Shown here: one piece after another, positions 25,809 through 34,684 of the stretch
Layout of the letters: every line of letters starts with the position of its first letter
How positions within the stretch are numbered: position 1 is the stretch's first letter
Source: Aminithiophilus ramosus
GTDB lineage: Bacteria > Synergistota > Synergistia > Synergistales > Aminithiophilaceae
Direction: 5' to 3'
DNA: 64,000 nt
Assembly (NCBI RefSeq): GCF_018069705.1
Contig: NZ_CP072943.1
Coordinates: 2,171,453 to 2,235,452, forward strand
The notes under the pieces: generated by a model
Databases searched by the model: none
Told to the model about the DNA's origin: nothing
The model's input: the letters and a program-made list of their open reading frames with translations, nothing else
Position numbers and translations under genes: made by a program

Positions 25809-27176
25809 TCAGCCGAGGTGCTCTTTGATGAGGGGCGTGGGCAGGCGGGTCAGCTCCGATCGAGGGAGAAGGCCCAGCAGCTCCCAGGCCAGGTCGAGAG
25901 AGGCGCCGATCTCGCGGTCTTCGGCCTCGCCCTGGGAGAGGAATCGCGCCTCGAAGGCCCGTCCGAAGCGGAGGACGCTCTTTTCCACGGAGCCCAGTTC
26001 GTCCTCTCCGACGACGCCGGCCAGAGCCCGCACTTCCTGCACCTTGCTGTAGGAGGCGAAGAGTTGTCCCGCCAGGTCGGGATGGTCGTCGCGGGTGAAG
26101 CCCTTGCCGATGCTGTCCTTCATGAGGCGGGACAGACTGGCGGGGATGTCGACGGGGGGATAGACGCCCTGGGCGAACTGGTCCCGTGAGAGAACGATCT
26201 GCCCCTCGGTGATGAAGCCCGTCAGGTCCGGTATGGGGTGAGTGATGTCGTCGTTGGGCATGGTCAGGATGGGAAGCTGCGTCAGGCTTCCCGGACGGTC
26301 GCGAAGGACGCCGGCGCGTTCGTAGAGGGAGGCGAGGTCGCTGTAGAGATAGCCCGGATACCCCTTGCGGCTCGGGACCTCGCCTCGGGCCACGGCCAGC
26401 TCCCGAAGGGCCTCGCAGTAGTTGGTCATGTCCGTCATGACGACGAGGACATGGTAGCCCAGATCGAAGGCCAGATATTCGGCGGCGGTCAGGGCGGCCC
26501 GAGGAACGGCGAGGCGCTCGATGACGGGGTCCGAGGCCAGGTTGAGAAAGACGACGGGCGGCTGTCCTCTCCCCGCGTCGCGGAGAGCTTCGATGAAGTA
26601 GGCGGCGTCGTCGTTGCGGATGCCGATGCCGACGAAGACGACGGCGAAGTTCTCTCCGGCGACGAGGCGGGACTGAGAGGCGATCTGAACGGCCAGGTGG
26701 TTGTGGGGCAGGCCGTTGGAGGAGAAGATGGGCAGTTTCTGCCCTCGGATGAGGGTCATGAGCGTATCGACGACGGAGATTCCCGTGTGGATGAAGTCCC
26801 GCGGGTAAGAGCGGGCCATGGGATTGATGGGGCGGCCGTTGATGTCGCGGCGCAGGCCTCCCAGAACGGGACCGCAGCCGTCTCGCGGCTCGCCCAGCCC
26901 GTCGAAGGTCCTTCCCAGGATGGAGGGGTCGAGAGGCATCTCCAGGTGACGGCCCAGGAAACGGACGCGACTTCTGTCGGGAACGAGGGCCGCCGTTCCG
27001 GCAAAGACCTGGACGACAGCCCGGTCCTCCTCGACGAGGACGACCCGCCCCCGCCGGGGGGAGCCGTCCGGTCCCACGACCTCGACGGCCTCGTCGTAGC
27101 CGACGCCGCGGACGCCGTCGACGACGACGAGAGGCCCCTCGATGGAGGCCAGGCCCCGATATTCCGCAAGGCTCAT
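25809..27176 (-). CDS. ntpB: V-type ATP synthase subunit B
   Basis: The 455-residue regulatory nucleotide-binding subunit of the V1 head. It lacks a classic P-loop, as expected for B, and shows GVGYDEAVEVVGPDG, PRDFIHTGISVVDTLMTLIRGQKLPIFSSNGLPHN-type sequence near residues 125-160, VFVGIGIRNDDAAYFIEAL, DMTNYCEALRELAVARGEVPSRKGYPGYLYSDL near 260-290 and SLTQLPILTMPNDDITHPIPDL. B and A form the catalytic hexamer in the cytoplasm. ATG 27176 overlaps the subunit A stop as ATGA. Last gene of the operon. Confidence 0.96.
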   Translation of the reverse strand: MSLAEYRGLASIEGPLVVVDGVRGVGYDEAVEVVGPDGSPRRGRVVLVEEDRAVVQVFAGTAALVPDRSRVRFLGRHLEMPLDPSILGRTFDGLGEPRDGCGPVLGGLRRDINGRPINPMARSYPRDFIHTGISVVDTLMTLIRGQKLPIFSSNGLPHNHLAVQIASQSRLVAGENFAVVFVGIGIRNDDAAYFIEALRDAGRGQPPVVFLNLASDPVIERLAVPRAALTAAEYLAFDLGYHVLVVMTDMTNYCEALRELAVARGEVPSRKGYPGYLYSDLASLYERAGVLRDRPGSLTQLPILTMPNDDITHPIPDLTGFITEGQIVLSRDQFAQGVYPPVDIPASLSRLMKDSIGKGFTRDDHPDLAGQLFASYSKVQEVRALAGVVGEDELGSVEKSVLRFGRAFEARFLSQGEAEDREIGASLDLAWELLGLLPRSELTRLPTPLIKEHLG

Positions 27177-28954
27177 CGACGATCCCTCCCTACGGCCAGG
27201 CGCTCCGTGCCGATGCGCTCGAGCCGCGATTCCAGTTTCAGGCGGATCTCCTCGAAGGAGGCGAGATCGGCGACGGAGATCTCGCGGAGGCGGTAGAGGG
27301 CCTCCACCTCTTTGGCCTCCCTGATGAGACGGAGCGGGACGTCCTTGGCGACGAGGTCCCTGGCCCTCCTGTAGAAGTGGACGATGAGTTCCATGATGGC
27401 GAAGGTCTTGGCCGGGGGACAGAAGGCGTCGGGGCCGAAGGCTCCCTGCTGGAGGAATCCGATCTTGATGATGGAGGCCACGAGGGCCACGAGACGCTGT
27501 TCGTCGGGGAGGACGTCCTCTCCGACGAGTTGGATCACCTGCTGGACCCGCTCGTCCTCGGAGAGGAGGCGCCGCACTTCGTCCTGCACGCTTCCCCAGC
27601 GGGGATCGATGTGGCTTTCGAACCAGGGTCGGACCTCGGCGGCATACTCGCTGTAGGAGTTCATCCAGCTGATGGCCGGGTAGTGACGGGCCGAGGCGAG
27701 GTCGCGCTCCAGGGCCCAGAAACAGCGGATGAAGCGTTTGGTGTGGCGCGTGACGGGCTCGGTGAAATCGCCTCCCGGAGGGGAGACGGCGCCGATGAGG
27801 GTGACGCTGCCCCGCTCCCCGCCCATGGTCGTCACCCGCCCGGCCCTCTCGTAGAATTCGGCCAGGCGCGACGGCAGGTAGGCCGGGAACCCCTCCTCGG
27901 CGGGGATCTCCTCCAGGCGACCGGAGATCTCCCGAAGGGCCTCGGCCCAGCGCGACGTCGAATCGGCCATGAGGGCCACGTCGTAGCCCATGTCGCGGAA
28001 ATATTCGGCGATGGTGAGGCCCGTGTAGATCGAGGCCTCTCGGGCGGCGACAGGCATGTTGGAGGTGTTGGCGATGAGGATCGTCCGCTCCATGAGGGGA
28101 CGGCCCGTCTTGGGGTCCTCCAGGGAGGGGAACTCCTCCAGGACCTGGGTCATCTCGTTGCCCCTCTCGCCACAGCCGATGTAGACGACGAGCTGAGCGT
28201 CGCTCCACTTGGCCAGCTGGTGCTGCGTCACCGTCTTGCCCGTGCCGAATCCGCCGGGGATGGCCGCCACGCCGCCGCGGGCGATGGGGAAATAGCCGTC
28301 GATGACGCGCTGTCCCGTCAGAAGGGGCTCCTCGGGCAGAAGGCGCTGGCGCACGGGGCGCGCCCTGCGGACGGGCCAGCGCTGCATCAGAGGCAGGACA
28401 CGCTCGCGGCCGAAGCCGTCGCGGAGGCGGAGCAGGGAGGCTCTCCCGTCGTGGAAACCCTGAGGGAGGACCTCGAGAACCTCACCCTCCATGTCCGGCG
28501 GCAGAAGGAGGCGGTGTTCGACGAGAGGCGTCTCCTTCACCGTGGCCAGAAGCGTTCCGGCCGTGACGATATCGCCCTTCGTCACCTGAGGGAAAATCTC
28601 CCAGTTGCGGTCTTCGTCGAGCTGCTCGAGACCGCCGCCCCGGCCCAGAAAGGGGCCGCTCTTTTTCATGAGAGCGCCCAGAGGACGACCGATTCCGTCG
28701 AGGATGGCGCCGACGAGGCCCGGCCCGAGGGTGACCGAGAGGGGCTCGCCGAGGCCGACGACGGGCTCTCCCGGCAGGAGTCCCTGAGTGTCCTCGAAGA
28801 CCTGAAGGATGGCCTCGTCTCCCTCCTGGCGTATGACCTCGCCCAGAAGACGGAGGGGGCCCACCTCGACCATCTCCCTCATGGCGAACCCGGCGAGACC
28901 TCGGGCCCTGACGACGGGTCCGTTGATGGCGACGATTCGGCCCTGACGTTCCAC
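27173..28954 (-). CDS. ntpA: V-type ATP synthase subunit A (catalytic)
   Basis: The 593-residue catalytic subunit has the P-loop GGFGTGKTV at about 234-242, the V-type-specific non-homologous insert (about 110-190), the Walker B/arginine region [29 protein letters not shown]-type segment and the [18 protein letters not shown] motif. GTG at 28954 is used as start: homology begins at [14 protein letters not shown], no ATG lies nearby, and AAGAGGG precedes it. It follows subunit E by 10 bases and overlaps B by 4. It couples ATP hydrolysis or synthesis to ion transport. Confidence 0.96.
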   Translation of the reverse strand: MERQGRIVAINGPVVRARGLAGFAMREMVEVGPLRLLGEVIRQEGDEAILQVFEDTQGLLPGEPVVGLGEPLSVTLGPGLVGAILDGIGRPLGALMKKSGPFLGRGGGLEQLDEDRNWEIFPQVTKGDIVTAGTLLATVKETPLVEHRLLLPPDMEGEVLEVLPQGFHDGRASLLRLRDGFGRERVLPLMQRWPVRRARPVRQRLLPEEPLLTGQRVIDGYFPIARGGVAAIPGGFGTGKTVTQHQLAKWSDAQLVVYIGCGERGNEMTQVLEEFPSLEDPKTGRPLMERTILIANTSNMPVAAREASIYTGLTIAEYFRDMGYDVALMADSTSRWAEALREISGRLEEIPAEEGFPAYLPSRLAEFYERAGRVTTMGGERGSVTLIGAVSPPGGDFTEPVTRHTKRFIRCFWALERDLASARHYPAISWMNSYSEYAAEVRPWFESHIDPRWGSVQDEVRRLLSEDERVQQVIQLVGEDVLPDEQRLVALVASIIKIGFLQQGAFGPDAFCPPAKTFAIMELIVHFYRRARDLVAKDVPLRLIREAKEVEALYRLREISVADLASFEEIRLKLESRLERIGTERLAVGRDRR

Positions 28955-28964
28955 GGCGGCCCTC

Positions 28965-29579
28965 TTAGTGAGCCGCCAGGAGCGCTTCGGCCAGGCGTTC
29001 CCGCAGCTCTCCGGCCTTGGAGTGCCAATCGGCCGGAACACGTCTCCGCCCGTCGGACGTCTCGATCCAGAGGCCGCCCAGGATGGGGGCGGCCTCCGGA
29101 GAGGCCTCGAAACGAATCGACGGCAGAGCCTCGGAAAGCCGCCTCATAAGGCCGGCCACATGGGGCTTCTCCTTGGGACCGGGGCGAAGGACGAGGGAGT
29201 CGGCCCCGGGCAGAGAGGAGATGGCCTCGAGGGCCAGACCGAAAAGGATGTCGTCGAAATCGGGCCGCGAGGAAAGGGCGACGAGGGCCTCCTCGAGGCG
29301 GCGCACGCCCTCGTCGAGGAGGAGGTTCTGAAGGCGGATGCGCTCGAGGGAGCGCTCCCTCTCCATGGCCGCCAGCTGACGGCGGCGGATGTCCTGTGCC
29401 CTGGCCTGGGCCTCGTCGACGATCAGGGCCACCTGCTGTTCGAGGCGAGCCTCCTCGGCCTTTTTCCAGGCCTCGGCCTCGGCCTCGGCCGAGTGGACCA
29501 GGGCCTCCTTCTGCGAGTCGGCCCTGTCGAGGAGAAGATCCCTAAGGGCCCCGACCTTGCCGCCTTCCTGTTCTCTCAT
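28965..29579 (-). CDS. ntpE: V-type ATP synthase subunit E (peripheral stalk)
   Basis: A 204-residue protein whose first 95 residues form a charged helix rich in Ala, Glu and Arg (for example LEQQVALIVDEAQARAQDIRRRQLAAM), followed by a globular C-terminal part ending in WHSKAGELRERLAEALLAAH. This matches subunit E, which pairs with G/H as a stator between the head and subunit I. ATG 29579 shares one base with the subunit F stop (TGATG). Confidence 0.85.
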   Translation of the reverse strand: MREQEGGKVGALRDLLLDRADSQKEALVHSAEAEAEAWKKAEEARLEQQVALIVDEAQARAQDIRRRQLAAMERERSLERIRLQNLLLDEGVRRLEEALVALSSRPDFDDILFGLALEAISSLPGADSLVLRPGPKEKPHVAGLMRRLSEALPSIRFEASPEAAPILGGLWIETSDGRRRVPADWHSKAGELRERLAEALLAAH

Positions 29580-29884
29580 CAGGCTTTCACCCCCAGGGCA
29601 TTGCCCAAGAAACGATCCATGAAATCGTGGCCCCGCAGGGAGCCTTCCGGCCCGGGAACCTCGACGACGAGGGGAAGTCCTCCCTCAAGCCGGAGCTCTC
29701 CTATCGTGGCGGCGACCCAGGAGGCAGCCTCCTCGGTGAAAATCAGAAGGGCCAGCTCCTTGTCGTCCAGGGCCTCGTCGACGACGGAGGCGATCCTCTC
29801 CCTGTCGACGAGGCGTCCCTCGACGCCGGCCAGACGGAACCCGGCCAGGGCCTCCTGGCTGTCGCTGATCAGAAGGGCCTTCAA
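29579..29884 (-). CDS. ntpF: V-type ATP synthase subunit F
   Basis: The 101-residue product has the small Rossmann-like F-subunit pattern: MKALLISDSQEALAGFRLAGVEG, a helix with ERIASVVDEALDDKELALLIFTEEAA, and LPLVVEVPGPEGS near residue 68. F sits on the central stalk with D. It lies between K (4 bases upstream) and E (overlap by 1). Length is typical for the family. Confidence 0.9.
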   Translation of the reverse strand: MKALLISDSQEALAGFRLAGVEGRLVDRERIASVVDEALDDKELALLIFTEEAASWVAATIGELRLEGGLPLVVEVPGPEGSLRGHDFMDRFLGNALGVKA

Positions 29885-29888
29885 GGGA

Positions 29889-30299
29889 TCAGAGTTTTCC
29901 CAGGATCAGCAGAGAGACGATGACGCCGTAAATGGCGATGCCCTCGGCCAGCCCCAGGTAGATGAGCGTCGTGCCCAGAAGTTCGGGCTTCTCGGCCACG
30001 GTGCCCAGGGCGGCGGCACCGACCATGGCGACGGCGATGCCGGCGCCGAGGCAGGCCATTCCCGTGGCCAGGCTCGCCCCGATGAACCCCAGTCCCGACG
30101 AGGCGGAGGCGACTCCCGTCGAGGCCAGGGCGGGCGCCTCGAGCAGAGTCGTCACCAGGGCCGCCGCCATGGCGACACCGCCTGCCGTCACGGCGGCGGC
30201 GAGGACCTTCCTCGGCGACGACGGGAAACGGCGACGCAGGCGAAAACCGACGAAGACCGTGGAAAAAGAGACGACGACAAGCAGAGCCAAACCGGTCAT
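29889..30299 (-). CDS. ntpK: V-type ATP synthase subunit K (proteolipid ring)
   Basis: The 136-residue membrane protein has an N-terminal helix (MTGLALLVVVSFSTVFVGF), a basic loop, a second hydrophobic stretch and then the proteolipid hairpin: IGASLATGMACLGAGIAVAM (about 73-92) and LIYLGLAEGIAIYGVIVSLL (about 112-131), with Glu119 of LAEGIAIYG as the ion-binding carboxylate. This is shorter than four-helix NtpK with two c-like units. Whether H+ or Na+ is carried cannot be told from eye reading. ATG 30299 overlaps the subunit I stop as ATGA. Confidence 0.93.
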   Translation of the reverse strand: MTGLALLVVVSFSTVFVGFRLRRRFPSSPRKVLAAAVTAGGVAMAAALVTTLLEAPALASTGVASASSGLGFIGASLATGMACLGAGIAVAMVGAAALGTVAEKPELLGTTLIYLGLAEGIAIYGVIVSLLILGKL

Positions 30300-32269
30300 G
30301 ATGAAACCCCTTTCTTCAATTTCTCGTAGCGGTAGAGCGAAGCCGCTGGTCGCCCCCAGGGAACGGGGCGGAAAGGACGCCCTCCGCCGCGGAAAAATTT
30401 GCCGAACAGCTCGTAGTATTCGAGGCGCAGGGTCTGGATGAAGACGATGAGTCCCTCGAGGAGGACGATGAGCAGATTGCCCAGGACGAGGAGCAGCCAC
30501 CGGAGGATCAGCCCTCCGGGCAGGGCTGCCGCCTGGTCCGCCAGCAGGAAAACGGCCATGGAGAGCCCGGCGTGATTGAGGGCGAAGGCGGCCAGGCGGA
30601 CGAAGGAGGCCGTGTTGCTCAGGAAGGAAAAGAGGTGATGAAATCGGCTGAAGCCCTCGACGGCGGCGCTCCCTCTTTTTTTCCCTTTCCGTCCCGGCAG
30701 AGGAACGATTCCGGCCAGGAGGAAGAGGACGGCAAGGGTTACCGTCACCGAAAGGAGGGGACCGAAAACCGCATCTCCGCCCCATCCCGTCAGAGCCGAG
30801 ACGCCGAGAAGGACGGCCGACCAGTAGAGAAGGAGTCCGGCCACCCCTCGCTCGCCCAGGAGAAATTCGCCCCAATCCCTCTCCTTCCAGCTCTCCTGAA
30901 GCCCCAGGATCATGGCGACGGACAGGCAGACGACGCCGGTGACGAGAGAGGCGGCGATAAGGGAGGACGTATCGTGCATCGGCGACAGCCAGAGGGGTTC
31001 GATCAGGTCCTCCTTCCCCATGACGCTGCCGTAGAGAAAGCCGAAGAGGGCGGAGACGACGCCCGCCAGCTGTACGACGGCGCCGAGCCCCCGGGAGAGC
31101 GTTCCCCTGCGCGTCAGCCACCAGGCCCCCAGGGCCAGCAGGGCGCCATGGCCGACGTCGCCGAACATGAACCCGAAAAAGAGGCAGAAGGTGACGGCGA
31201 CGACGAAGGAGGGGTCTCTCTCGCCGTAGGAGGGGAGACTGTAGAGGGCGACGATATCCTGAAAGGCCCGGACGAGAGGGAGATTCTTCAGCATCGACGG
31301 CACGAGGCCGCGCTCGATCTGTTCCGGCTCGGGATCGGCGGCGACGAGGACCGTCCGCGGAGCCCTCCGGGCCATCTCCTCCCTCAGCTGGGGCAGCTCG
31401 TCGGCGGGAAGCCAGCCCGAGACGAGGTGGAGTCGTCCCATCTGCCCTCCCTCGCGGCAGATCTCCCAGATTCTCTGGCCCGAATGGAGCCGTGAATGAA
31501 GGGCGGCCAGCTCCTCCTCGTGGCTGTCGAGATAGGTCTGAACGGCCGTCCGGAGACCTTCGACGGCCCTTTTGTGGTGGGACTGGCGGCGGCGGAGCCG
31601 GGCCAGAGCCTCTGAGGCGCTTCCGCCGGGCAGATCGTCGAGGGGATAGACCTTGAAAAGCAGGGAATCGAGAAGCCTCTGGGCCCCCTCGAGATAGCCC
31701 GGAACGGTCACGGCAAGGATCCAGCGCTGGCGCCCGCGAAGGGCCAGATCGAGGAGAATCAGAGGGGCATCGCGGGAGGACTCGCGGAGCCTCTGCCAGT
31801 TGTCCTCGTCGATGCGCCCGAAGAGGACGGAGAGATGGCGGGCCTCGGAAAGATCGCGGGGATCGCGGCGCAGGCGGGCCAGGGCCTCGAGGAAGATGCA
31901 CCCCGCCTCGAGAGTCTCCATCGAATCGGTCAGTTCCTGCGAGCGGCGATGCCACAGGGTCAGCTTTCCGGCGACCTGATCGACGAGAGACTTGGCCCGG
32001 GAGGGCGTCAACTCGACGTCGACGGAAAGGGGACGGGCCTCGGGGATCTCCCGTCGGGCCAGGCGCCAGACCGCTTCCAGCTGTTCCAGGGGCTCCTCGT
32101 AGGGATTCTCCCGCACCGTGGAGAGGCCCGCCCGAAGCGAGGCGTCGGAGACGCAGAGCCCCAGGGGAAGGGGCTGAAAGGCCCCTTTCAGGAGCAGGTG
32201 ACGCGCCATTCCTTCCACCTCTTCGAGGGGACCGATGAGGGAAAGGGCCTTCATTTTCAGGAGGGCCAT
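30296..32269 (-). CDS. ntpI: V-type ATP synthase subunit I
   Basis: A 657-residue two-part protein. The cytoplasmic N-terminal half (to about residue 355) is helical and charged; the C-terminal half has seven to eight membrane helices with FVVAVTFCLFFGFMFGDVGHGALLALGA near 365-392, GSVMGKEDLIEPL, and FSFLSNTASFVRLAAFALNHAGL near 553-575 with the conserved SxxRLxAxxLxH motif including the essential arginine. Subunit I anchors the stators and provides the ion half-channels. It overlaps subunit C by 13 bases. Confidence 0.95.
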   Translation of the reverse strand: MALLKMKALSLIGPLEEVEGMARHLLLKGAFQPLPLGLCVSDASLRAGLSTVRENPYEEPLEQLEAVWRLARREIPEARPLSVDVELTPSRAKSLVDQVAGKLTLWHRRSQELTDSMETLEAGCIFLEALARLRRDPRDLSEARHLSVLFGRIDEDNWQRLRESSRDAPLILLDLALRGRQRWILAVTVPGYLEGAQRLLDSLLFKVYPLDDLPGGSASEALARLRRRQSHHKRAVEGLRTAVQTYLDSHEEELAALHSRLHSGQRIWEICREGGQMGRLHLVSGWLPADELPQLREEMARRAPRTVLVAADPEPEQIERGLVPSMLKNLPLVRAFQDIVALYSLPSYGERDPSFVVAVTFCLFFGFMFGDVGHGALLALGAWWLTRRGTLSRGLGAVVQLAGVVSALFGFLYGSVMGKEDLIEPLWLSPMHDTSSLIAASLVTGVVCLSVAMILGLQESWKERDWGEFLLGERGVAGLLLYWSAVLLGVSALTGWGGDAVFGPLLSVTVTLAVLFLLAGIVPLPGRKGKKRGSAAVEGFSRFHHLFSFLSNTASFVRLAAFALNHAGLSMAVFLLADQAAALPGGLILRWLLLVLGNLLIVLLEGLIVFIQTLRLEYYELFGKFFRGGGRPFRPVPWGRPAASLYRYEKLKKGVSS

Positions 32270-33345
32270 CGGATTTCACCTCCGGGGATGAGGGGTCGGC
32301 AGAGGAAAAGGGCTCCCTGCCGTCGGTCAAAACCGTAACGGACATCTTCGACGAGGGTGACGAGGTCGAAGGCCTCGAAGCGCCGGAGAAAAAGCAGGGC
32401 CACGACGCTCTGCAGGCCCGGCAGCCCCCTTCGGTAGACGCGGAGGGCCTCCTCCCGCAGACGCCGCTGCTTGGCCCTCTCCAGCGACAGCTCCTCGCGG
32501 GCCTCGTCGTCGGGGAAGACGTCGCCGTAGGGCCCCGACTGGAGCTTCCGCCAGAGCTCCTCCTCCGAGGGCGCCTGGACGAGGGCGTTCAACTCCCTCC
32601 GCCCGATGCGGCGTCCTCCGGGCATGAGAGCCCCCATCAGCTCGGCGCCGTCCATGGCGTAGTAGCGCCGACCGCGCCGGATCCAGGAGAGATTGGCCAG
32701 GTCGGCCTCGGTGCCGAAAAGGTCGGCCAGCTGCCTTCCGACGGAGCCGCCCAGGGCCCGGCAGGCCGCGAGGGTCAGAGAAAAGAGACGCCGGTCCAGA
32801 GACATCTCGACGGGGAAAAGCCCTGTCGCGGCATCGTCGAGCTGGGCCACCATGGCTGCCGCCTTGGGCCCGAGAGGCGTGGCGGCCAGAAGACGGGCCA
32901 CCTCCAGAAAGGACGTGGCCTCGACGAGGCTCGGCAGAGGATAGGGCGTGCGGGGAAAACGGTCGACGAGGCGCTTCAGATAGGCCCTGTCGACGTGACC
33001 GGCGCGGAGACGGCGAAGAAGGCGCTTGAGAAACTCCATCACCCAGCGGTCGCGAAAGGTCTGAAGGAGGCGCAGGGAAGGCCCCCTGAAATGGACGAAA
33101 AACCGTTCCGCCTCGAGAAAGGGGACGACGGAGACGACCTCCTCCACCTGGGCCCGAGCCAACCCCTTCGGCTCCAGGCCCTCGAAAAAGGGGGCATAGG
33201 GCTCGCTTCCTGCCAGGGCGAAGGCGATCTCCTCGACGGAGTCGCAGTCGAGAAGCCTCCAGAAAAAGGCGTCGTCGAGCAGCGTCGAGGCCCGGGCACG
33301 GCCGCCGGCGCAGAGTCGACCGCCCAGATCAGGAGAGAGGACCAC
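32257..33345 (-). CDS. ntpC: V-type ATP synthase subunit C
   Basis: The 362-residue helical protein fits NtpC/AtpC, the funnel-shaped connector between central stalk and ring: LLDDAFFWRLLDCDSVEEIAFALAG near the N-terminus, PSLRLLQTFRDRWVMEFLKRL near 100, and a C-terminal VVALLFLRRFEAFDLVTLVEDVRYGFDR segment near 317. GTG 33345 is the start, 17 bases inside the G/H gene. Similarity is of the weak kind typical for C subunits; operon position makes the call secure. Confidence 0.88.
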   Translation of the reverse strand: MVLSPDLGGRLCAGGRARASTLLDDAFFWRLLDCDSVEEIAFALAGSEPYAPFFEGLEPKGLARAQVEEVVSVVPFLEAERFFVHFRGPSLRLLQTFRDRWVMEFLKRLLRRLRAGHVDRAYLKRLVDRFPRTPYPLPSLVEATSFLEVARLLAATPLGPKAAAMVAQLDDAATGLFPVEMSLDRRLFSLTLAACRALGGSVGRQLADLFGTEADLANLSWIRRGRRYYAMDGAELMGALMPGGRRIGRRELNALVQAPSEEELWRKLQSGPYGDVFPDDEAREELSLERAKQRRLREEALRVYRRGLPGLQSVVALLFLRRFEAFDLVTLVEDVRYGFDRRQGALFLCRPLIPGGEIRWPS

Positions 33346-33685
33346 GGTCCCGGCCCTGACCGATCCACCTTTCGGCAGCCTCTTTCGCTATATCCCGAGC
33401 GACGGCCTCCATGCGCCCCCGGGCGTGGAGGGCAAGGGCATCGCGCTCCTGCTGGGCCAGTTGGGCCATGTGGCGCGCCTCCTCCTCCGAGGCGGCGCGA
33501 GCCCCTTCGAGCCGGGACCGGGCCTGTTCCCGGGCCGCGGCAAGCTTCTGCTCGCCCTCGACGACGGAGGCCCTCTTCGTCTCCTCCAGAAGGGTCGCCG
33601 CCCTGCGGCGGGCCTCCTCGACGGTCCTTTCGGCCTCATCCTCGGCATCGAGGAGAACGGAAAGTACCTGATCCAGATCTTTCAT
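33329..33685 (-). CDS. V-type ATP synthase subunit G/H (peripheral stalk)
   Basis: A 118-residue, almost wholly helical protein, rich in Ala, Glu and Arg (LDAEDEAERTVEEARRRAATLL, ASEEEARHMAQLAQQERDALA), ending in a short globular tail WIGQGRDRGPLS. This is the coiled-coil stator partner of subunit E, called H, G or NtpF in different systems. Assigned on composition, length and place between D and C. Confidence 0.78.
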   Translation of the reverse strand: MKDLDQVLSVLLDAEDEAERTVEEARRRAATLLEETKRASVVEGEQKLAAAREQARSRLEGARAASEEEARHMAQLAQQERDALALHARGRMEAVARDIAKEAAERWIGQGRDRGPLS

Positions 33686-33698
33686 CTCATGACCTCCC

Positions 33699-34316
33699 CT
33701 ACCGTGACGAAAGGGATTGCACCCGCTTCATGCGAACGAAGTCCTCCCGCTCCCCCTCCTCCAAGGCCTCGGCGATTCCCCGCAGGGCCCGATCCAGGGC
33801 GGGAAGGGCCACCTTCTCGAGGGAGTTGACGCGACGGTTCGTCTTGCGGACCTGGCCGGCCAGCCGGAAAAGGCCGCTCTCCATCTCGGCCAATCGCGCC
33901 GTGAGGGCCAGGGCCTCCCGGAAGGACCTTCCCGCCCTGTCCAGGGCGCCCGAGGTGGCCCAGAAGGAGTAGACGGGCCGGGGCCGGACCTCGATGGCGT
34001 CGACCTCGGGGACTTCCACTCCGAGGACGGAGCGGAGACGGACGGTGATGCCCTCCTCGAGGGGCACCGCCTCGGCCAACTCCTCGACGACGTCGATCCC
34101 CTGGGCCAGATTGGCCCGCTGAAGATCTCTGTAGGCCTGGGAGAAGAGGCGTGCCGCCTCTTCGAGGAGCCCCCTCGCCCTCTCCCTCTGGCGGGTCAGC
34201 TCCATCATGAGGATCCGCCGCTTCTGCTCCAGCAGATCCCGTCCCCGCCCGGCGAGGCGGCGGGAGCGGGCAAGTCTCATGTAATTGCCCCGAGTCGGCG
34301 CGGCCTTAATTTTCAC
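33699..34316 (-). CDS. ntpD: V-type ATP synthase subunit D
   Basis: A 205-residue coiled-coil rotor subunit. It begins KIKAAPTRGNYMRLARSRR, close to the family PTR-x-x-L start, with LLEQKRRILMMELTRQ following, and has the C-terminal helix QVRKTNRRVNSLEKVALPAL near 157-176, a D-subunit hallmark. GTG 34316 is the start, behind GGGGGG. It is the first gene of the operon here, whereas D is often at or near the end of V-ATPase operons. Confidence 0.93.
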   Translation of the reverse strand: MKIKAAPTRGNYMRLARSRRLAGRGRDLLEQKRRILMMELTRQRERARGLLEEAARLFSQAYRDLQRANLAQGIDVVEELAEAVPLEEGITVRLRSVLGVEVPEVDAIEVRPRPVYSFWATSGALDRAGRSFREALALTARLAEMESGLFRLAGQVRKTNRRVNSLEKVALPALDRALRGIAEALEEGEREDFVRMKRVQSLSSR

Positions 34317-34636
34317 CCACAGCCCCCCCTTGGTTCATTCAGTGTAAGCATGCCACTGCGAGAGGGATCTGACAAGGTGGCAAAATATTCCAAAAAGCAC
34401 TCCCACGGTCTTCTTCCTTCCGGAGAAAAGAGGCTATCGTGACGCCCCTCAAGGGCGAACTCCCTTTTCTCGCCTCGTCATCGGCCCGCGGGCGATTCTT
34501 ACCGGGTAAATTCAACCTCTCGCCCCGGACATATAGAAGGGGCCCCTTTTTCAGAAGAGGCGCCTCGCGTCACAGGGCGCCGCCGGAGGCTCCGGCTCGG
34601 GAGGGCGAGATTGCGAGAGGTCACGCCCTCCTCCGC

Positions 34637-34642
34637 TATAAT
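34637..34642 (+). promoter_or_regulatory. Consensus -10 box (TATAAT) upstream of the EamA transporter gene
   Basis: TATAAT sits 43 bases before the proposed CTG start. A -35 is less clear (TTGCGA at 34611-34616 is 20 bases upstream). The box matters because it places the transcript start near 34648, which rules out the longer frame that begins with GTG at 34439. Confidence 0.6.
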
Positions 34643-34684
34643 GGAGACTCCCATCCCGCGTTTTTTCAGAAAGGAGCGCTTTCC

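Noticed and set aside
34439-34684. N-terminal extension of the EamA transporter from GTG 34439
   Set aside because: The extension is polar and unlike the family, and the TATAAT box lies inside it.
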